From NCBI GenBank assembly GCA_938040985.1, contig CALHZD010000082.1, forward strand, positions 1-44,453: DNA of 44,453 bases, read 5' to 3'. Source of the DNA: an uncultured Propionivibrio sp. (lineage in GTDB: Bacteria; Pseudomonadota; Gammaproteobacteria; Burkholderiales; Rhodocyclaceae). The position numbers were made by a program, and so were the translations under genes. The notes under the pieces were generated by a model. It saw only the letters and a list, made by a program, of their open reading frames with translations. It did no database searches and was not told where the DNA came from. This document shows, in pieces, positions 43,044-44,453 of the stretch; position 1 is the stretch's first letter, and the number at the start of each line of letters is the position of its first letter.

Positions 43044-44081
43044 TCACTCCTGCTGCGCCGGCGCCGACGGCGCTTCACGCCTTCCGCGCTGATAGCGGTT
43101 GACGGCCTGATTGTGCTCTTCGAGCGTCTGCGAGAAATGGCTGGAGCCATCGCCGCGCGCGACAAAATACAGCACCGAGCTTTCCTCCGGATGCAGCGCT
43201 GCGCGCAGGGAAGCCAGCCCCGGCATGGCAATCGGCGTCGGCGGCAGGCCGGGCCGTGTGTAGGTGTTGTAAGGCGTGTCCGTCGTCAGATCAGCCTTGC
43301 GCAGGTTGCCGTCAAACCTTTCACCCAGCCCGTAAATCACGCTCGGATCGGTTTGCAGCAGCATGTTCCGGCTTAGTCGATTGACAAATACGGCGGCGAC
43401 CATCGAGCGGTCCGCGTCGCGCCCGGTTTCTTTTTCGATGATCGAGGCCATCACGAGCGCCTGCGCCGCGTTGGTATAAGGCAACCCCGCATCGCGTTGA
43501 GCCCATTCGCGCGCCAGATGGCGCTGCATGGCATGGTAGGCGCGCGTCAGGATATCGATATCACGGCTCTGCTTTGAGAATCGGTAGGTATCCGGAAAAA
43601 AACTGCCCTCTGCCGATGTTTCCGGCGCGCCGACACGGCGCATGATTTCGGCCTCCGGCAAACCTTGTGTTTCGTGACGAATATCCGGATGCGCGTCCAG
43701 CTTCTCGCGCAACTGACGGAAGGTGATGCCTTCGACGAATGTAATTTCAGCCATCAACACATCGCCGCGCGTCAGTTTGTCCAGCAGCTCCAGGGCATTG
43801 ATTCCACGGGAGATTTCATAATTCCCCGCCTTGATGGCCGCTTCGGCGCGTCTAAATTTGCCCAGTGCGGTAAACACACGTGGCTCGATGCCGACACCGG
43901 CGGCACGGATGTCCTGCGCCGCGCGCCACAGACTGCTGCCGGGCGACACCTGGAATTCGACCCGCTCACTCGGTAGCGACAAGGGTGAAGTCACGTACCA
44001 ATAGAGTGCGCTGCCTGCAAGCACGCCGATCATGACGCCCGACAGACACAGCTTCAACAGGAATTTGAGAAATTTCAGCAT
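43044..44081 (-). CDS. mltG: Endolytic murein transglycosylase MltG
   Basis: It cuts nascent glycan strands in the periplasmic face of the inner membrane and helps set glycan length. The ATG at 44081 (MLKFLKFLLKLCLSG) gives 345 residues with one N-terminal membrane segment (about 10-32). The YceG domain follows with FVEGITFRQLREKL, EGSFFPDTY, the catalytic Glu in MASIIEKETG, and NTYTRPGLPPTPI. The frame is open to 44174, but that part has no family similarity. The gene order mltG-tmk-holB is standard in proteobacteria. Confidence 0.94.
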   Translation of the reverse strand: MLKFLKFLLKLCLSGVMIGVLAGSALYWYVTSPLSLPSERVEFQVSPGSSLWRAAQDIRAAGVGIEPRVFTALGKFRRAEAAIKAGNYEISRGINALELLDKLTRGDVLMAEITFVEGITFRQLREKLDAHPDIRHETQGLPEAEIMRRVGAPETSAEGSFFPDTYRFSKQSRDIDILTRAYHAMQRHLAREWAQRDAGLPYTNAAQALVMASIIEKETGRDADRSMVAAVFVNRLSRNMLLQTDPSVIYGLGERFDGNLRKADLTTDTPYNTYTRPGLPPTPIAMPGLASLRAALHPEESSVLYFVARGDGSSHFSQTLEEHNQAVNRYQRGRREAPSAPAQQE

Positions 44082-44323
44082 GTGATCAAAGCAGCATTGA
44101 TAGGCCAAAAAAGTAGCGAAAAAGTGGCAAACAAAAATCGGCAAAGTGAATCGCTTTTGCTGCGTTAGAAACATTGACAGCGGCGCTATGATAGCCGAAA
44201 GGTTCTCCGCGAGACACGCCGCACCGGACGAAGCCGCATGGAACCGACGGCGGGCGCTCCAGTCGAAATTGAAAAAAATGGGGGATTCTTCTCGCCTCCC
44301 TACTCCATACCAAAGGAAAACCG
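44082..44323. promoter_or_regulatory. Divergent promoter region mltG / ygfZ
   Basis: 242 bases between two divergent genes, so both promoters should be here. I see no clear operator. Confidence 0.4.
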
Positions 44324-44453
44324 ATGAACACCGAAAGCCTTACGAAAACTCCCATGAACATGACGGATAACGTCCCAACCGACACACAGCCCAATCCGGA
44401 ATGGCTCGCTTTTCTGCGGACACGCGGCGCGCGCGAAAATGGAGCGCAAATTA
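44324..44453 (+). CDS. ygfZ: YgfZ folate-binding protein, N-terminal part (runs off the right edge)
   Basis: Only 43 codons are in the window. The ATG at 44324 has AAAGGA 7 bases upstream. After a short Thr/Asn/Pro-rich lead it reads NPEWLAFLRTRGARENGAQ, which resembles the start of YgfZ, a folate-dependent protein that maintains iron-sulfur enzymes. Position opposite mltG is the usual place for ygfZ in Burkholderiales. The call rests on little sequence plus context. An alternative start at Met11 or Met13 is possible. Confidence 0.65.
   Translation, partial: MNTESLTKTPMNMTDNVPTDTQPNPEWLAFLRTRGARENGAQI

Noticed and set aside
1..44453. tRNA or rRNA genes
   Set aside because: I looked in the gaps for cloverleaf or rRNA signatures and saw none, though a covariance search would be decisive.

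Overview
The window looks like a chromosomal segment of a betaproteobacterium, most likely in the order Burkholderiales and possibly Oxalobacteraceae-like. I infer this from gene order: fimV-truA-trpF-trpB-trpA-folC-SPOR-cvpA-purF on one side and tatD-pilZ-holB-tmk-mltG facing a divergent ygfZ on the other. FimV and the pilus-type PilZ protein also fit. The species cannot be fixed from sequence alone.

Layout. (1) 1-11.8 kb is a core block on the + strand: the 3' part of fimV, a strong terminator, truA, trpF, trpB, trpA, folC, a SPOR-domain protein, cvpA and purF, then a spermidine-synthase-like gene on the - strand. accD and metZ, which I would expect in this order in relatives, are absent. 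(2) 11.9-19.7 kb is a sugar-acid catabolic block: an IdnO-like reductase facing a 2-keto-3-deoxygluconate kinase, a Gfo/Idh oxidoreductase, a medium-chain dehydrogenase, and a three-gene TRAP transporter with a large stem-loop after the binding-protein gene. (3) 19.8-20.2 kb holds two arrays of roughly 31-bp imperfect palindromes spaced about every 40 bp. (4) 20.5-28.0 kb, all on the - strand: a secreted SH3-like protein, a truncated asnS remnant, lysS, an AT-rich lipoprotein gene, prfB with its programmed +1 frameshift, an MFS transporter and a DUF945 protein. (5) 28.0-29.2 kb is gene debris: a DUF2283 gene, a DUF4258-like fragment, a possible DUF1640 fragment and a hairpin with 29-bp perfect arms. 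(6) 29.2-37.8 kb, on the - strand: a DUF4124 protein, then a lactonase plus a sugar ABC transporter read as one operon, and a separate manD-dlgD operon closed by a strong terminator. (7) 37.8-39.2 kb holds a decayed GntR regulator broken by a short-chain-dehydrogenase fragment, and a third palindrome array. (8) 39.2-44.5 kb is core again.

How it may work together. The dehydrogenase at 15312, the IdnO-like reductase, ManD and KDG kinase can be joined into one route: L-idonate or a related hexonate to 5-keto-D-gluconate, to D-gluconate, to KDG, to KDPG. The ManD carries Pro in the His-Gly-Pro-Ser-Asp motif, the form I associate with slow ManD enzymes that also dehydrate D-gluconate. The TRAP and ABC transporters would bring in acid and sugar substrates, and the SMP-30-type lactonase would open lactones. 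This pathway is inference. The most notable oddities are the palindrome arrays, the asnS remnant with its start signals intact, the scrambled GntR/SDR pseudogene upstream of manD, and a short Trp-rich reading frame upstream of trpB.
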